From contig JAJDNV010000255.1 of the NCBI GenBank assembly GCA_022340545.1, forward strand, positions 1 to 52,481: a stretch of DNA of 52,481 bases, in the 5' to 3' direction. The notes beneath the pieces are model-generated. The model was not told the origin of the DNA and did not search any database. It saw only the letters and a program-made list of their open reading frames with translations. The position numbers and the translations under genes were made by a program. Of the stretch, positions 51,541 through 52,481 are shown one piece after another (the first letter of the stretch is position 1; each line of letters opens with the position of its first letter). Origin of the DNA: Acidobacteriota bacterium (GTDB lineage: Bacteria > Acidobacteriota > Vicinamibacteria > Fen-336).

Positions 51541-51915
51541 TTGATCACGAGCACACTGCGGATGGTGTTCACCGGGCCGGCGCGCGATGAGGCGCTCCAG
51601 GTGCTGCGCACGCTGTGGGGACCGGTGCGCTCCCACCCCGGTTGCCTGGCCACGCGGCTGATGCGGGACGATCAGGACGAGCGAGTCCTCACCTGGGTCG
51701 AGCACTGGCAGACCCGGGAGGACCACGAGCGACACGTCCGCTCCGACACCTTCCGGCGCCTCCTGGCCGTGATGGACCTGGCCGCCGAGCCGCCCCTGCT
51801 CGAAGTGGACGAGGTGGAGCGCCGCCAGGGATTCGAGAGTGTCGAGCAGCTGCGGGGCGCGGCTCCGCTCATGAGCCTCAACGTCGATTCGACCCGGAAA
51901 CGAGGAGTGAAATGA
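51541..51915 (+). CDS. ABM-domain (antibiotic biosynthesis monooxygenase-like) protein
   Basis: 124 aa from TTG 51541, with AGGAG eight bases upstream; the longer frame to 51454 would overlap the promoter. The sequence TSTLRMVFTGPARDEALQVLRTL and LTWVEHWQTREDHERHVRSDTFRRLL is typical of the ferredoxin-like ABM fold, which occurs in cofactor-free monooxygenases and in heme or quinone-handling proteins. Active residues are not conserved enough to assign a reaction. The ATG of the arylsulfatase overlaps its stop (ATGA). Confidence 0.78.
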   Translation: MITSTLRMVFTGPARDEALQVLRTLWGPVRSHPGCLATRLMRDDQDERVLTWVEHWQTREDHERHVRSDTFRRLLAVMDLAAEPPLLEVDEVERRQGFESVEQLRGAAPLMSLNVDSTRKRGVK

Positions 51916-52481
51916 CTCGTTCGAGAGCGAGAACGATCTGGATGGCGGGAGCGCTAGTGTGCGCCTGGGTCGGAGTGGCCTCTGCCCAGCAGCAGCTGGA
52001 CCGGACCGTGCTGCCCATCCAGGAGCCGGACCCGCCGACCTACAGCGAGCTCGACGTGCGCAATGTGAAGACGCCGCCACGCTTCGAGGTCCGCGCGCCC
52101 AAGGGAGCGCCGAACGTCGTGATCGTGCTGATCGACGACATCGGCTTCGGCGGCCCCAGCACCTTCGGCGGGCCGATCCAGACGCCGACCCTGGACAGGC
52201 TGGCGGCGGACGGCCTCCGGTTCAACAACTTCCACACCACCGCGCTGTGCTCGCCCACCCGGAACGCCCTCAAGACGGGACGCAATCATCACACCACCAA
52301 TACGGGCTCGATCATGGAGACCGCGACGGCGTTTCCGGGAAACACCGGCCAGGTCCCCAACAGCGTGGCACCCCTGGCCGAGATGCTGCGTCTCAACGGC
52401 TACAGCACCGGCGCCTTCGGCAAGTGGCACGAGACCGCGGCCTGGGAGACCAGCGTCTCGGGCCCCTACGATCGTTGGCCC
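51912..52481 (+). CDS. Arylsulfatase, N-terminal part (3' cut by window)
   Basis: First 190 residues of a secreted sulfatase. GAGGAG precedes ATG 51912, which overlaps the ABM stop. A Sec signal ends near VASA-Q (residue 25). The formylglycine motif is C113 in CSPTRNALKTGR, preceded by metal-binding D75/D76 in VLIDDIGFGG. A formylglycine-generating enzyme or anaerobic maturase is needed and is not in the window. It is co-transcribed with the ABM protein under a sigma-54 promoter, so sulfate-ester use is probably regulated by the two-PAS activator. The reading frame runs off the end. Confidence 0.88.
   Translation, partial: MTRSRARTIWMAGALVCAWVGVASAQQQLDRTVLPIQEPDPPTYSELDVRNVKTPPRFEVRAPKGAPNVVIVLIDDIGFGGPSTFGGPIQTPTLDRLAADGLRFNNFHTTALCSPTRNALKTGRNHHTTNTGSIMETATAFPGNTGQVPNSVAPLAEMLRLNGYSTGAFGKWHETAAWETSVSGPYDRWP

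Overview
The window is a very GC-rich (about 70% by eye), densely coded bacterial chromosome segment. It has no phage, plasmid, IS element or CRISPR array. The gene content suggests a free-living Gram-negative heterotroph: Tat-exported enzymes, lipoproteins, CydDC, an ArnT-like glycosyltransferase, two sigma-54 activators, a large NAD-glutamate dehydrogenase, and a Gfo/Idh/MocA plus DUF1080 cluster. Acidobacteriota or a similar deep lineage (Rokubacteria, Myxococcota) would fit, but this is inference from style; a RecA tree would settle it.

Layout. 1-2803: end of cydD and all of cydC (thiol exporter for cytochrome bd assembly). 2914-4304: exported redox-Cys protein and trmO. 4365-9089: a sigma-54 activator with a cysteine-bearing PAS domain, divergent from a four-gene redox operon (62-aa four-Cys protein, OYE/2,4-dienoyl-CoA-reductase-like flavoenzyme, 101-aa unknown, membrane-anchored DUF302 protein). 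A perfect 9-4-9 dyad and a -24/-12 promoter lie between them. 9099-11905: exported phosphodiesterase coupled to an MBL hydrolase. 12124-15463: pdhA-pdhB-pdhC with overlapping or 2-bp junctions. 15557-22437: FHA membrane protein, NAD-GDH and NADP-type gdhA. 22615-25572: two receiver-like domains fused to an isolated PEP-synthase ATP-grasp domain. 25538-29966: exported catabolic enzymes (phosphotriesterase-like, Gfo/Idh/MocA, VOC lipoprotein, DUF1080). 30136-31522: lipoprotein, then divergent DsrE-like and TusA-like sulfur-relay proteins. 31571-33382: a DUF885 lipoprotein of visibly lower GC. 33584-34904: tRNA-Phe and recA with three hairpins between them. 35355-40463: histone-H1-like/ABM fusion, membrane hydrolase, M1 peptidase, membrane protein, dciA. 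40511-43821: zinc-ribbon/receiver protein, maf, two membrane proteins. 43834-46374: aroA-aroK-metallophosphoesterase, overlapping. 46486-49495: anti-sigma-type kinase, GT39 glycosyltransferase, SuhB-type phosphatase. 49580-52481: a second sigma-54 activator followed by its own dyad, a -24/-12 promoter, an ABM protein and an arylsulfatase cut by the window edge.

The most novel-looking element is the pair of self-contained sigma-54 circuits. Each has an activator gene, a dyad about 100 bp upstream of a well-matched -24/-12 element, and a short operon. The first joins a cysteine-bearing sensor to a poorly characterised flavoenzyme/DUF302 module. Other notable items are the receiver/ATP-grasp fusion, the histone-like ABM protein, a receiver with Glu at the phosphorylation site, and a TTG-started TusA-like protein without CPxP.
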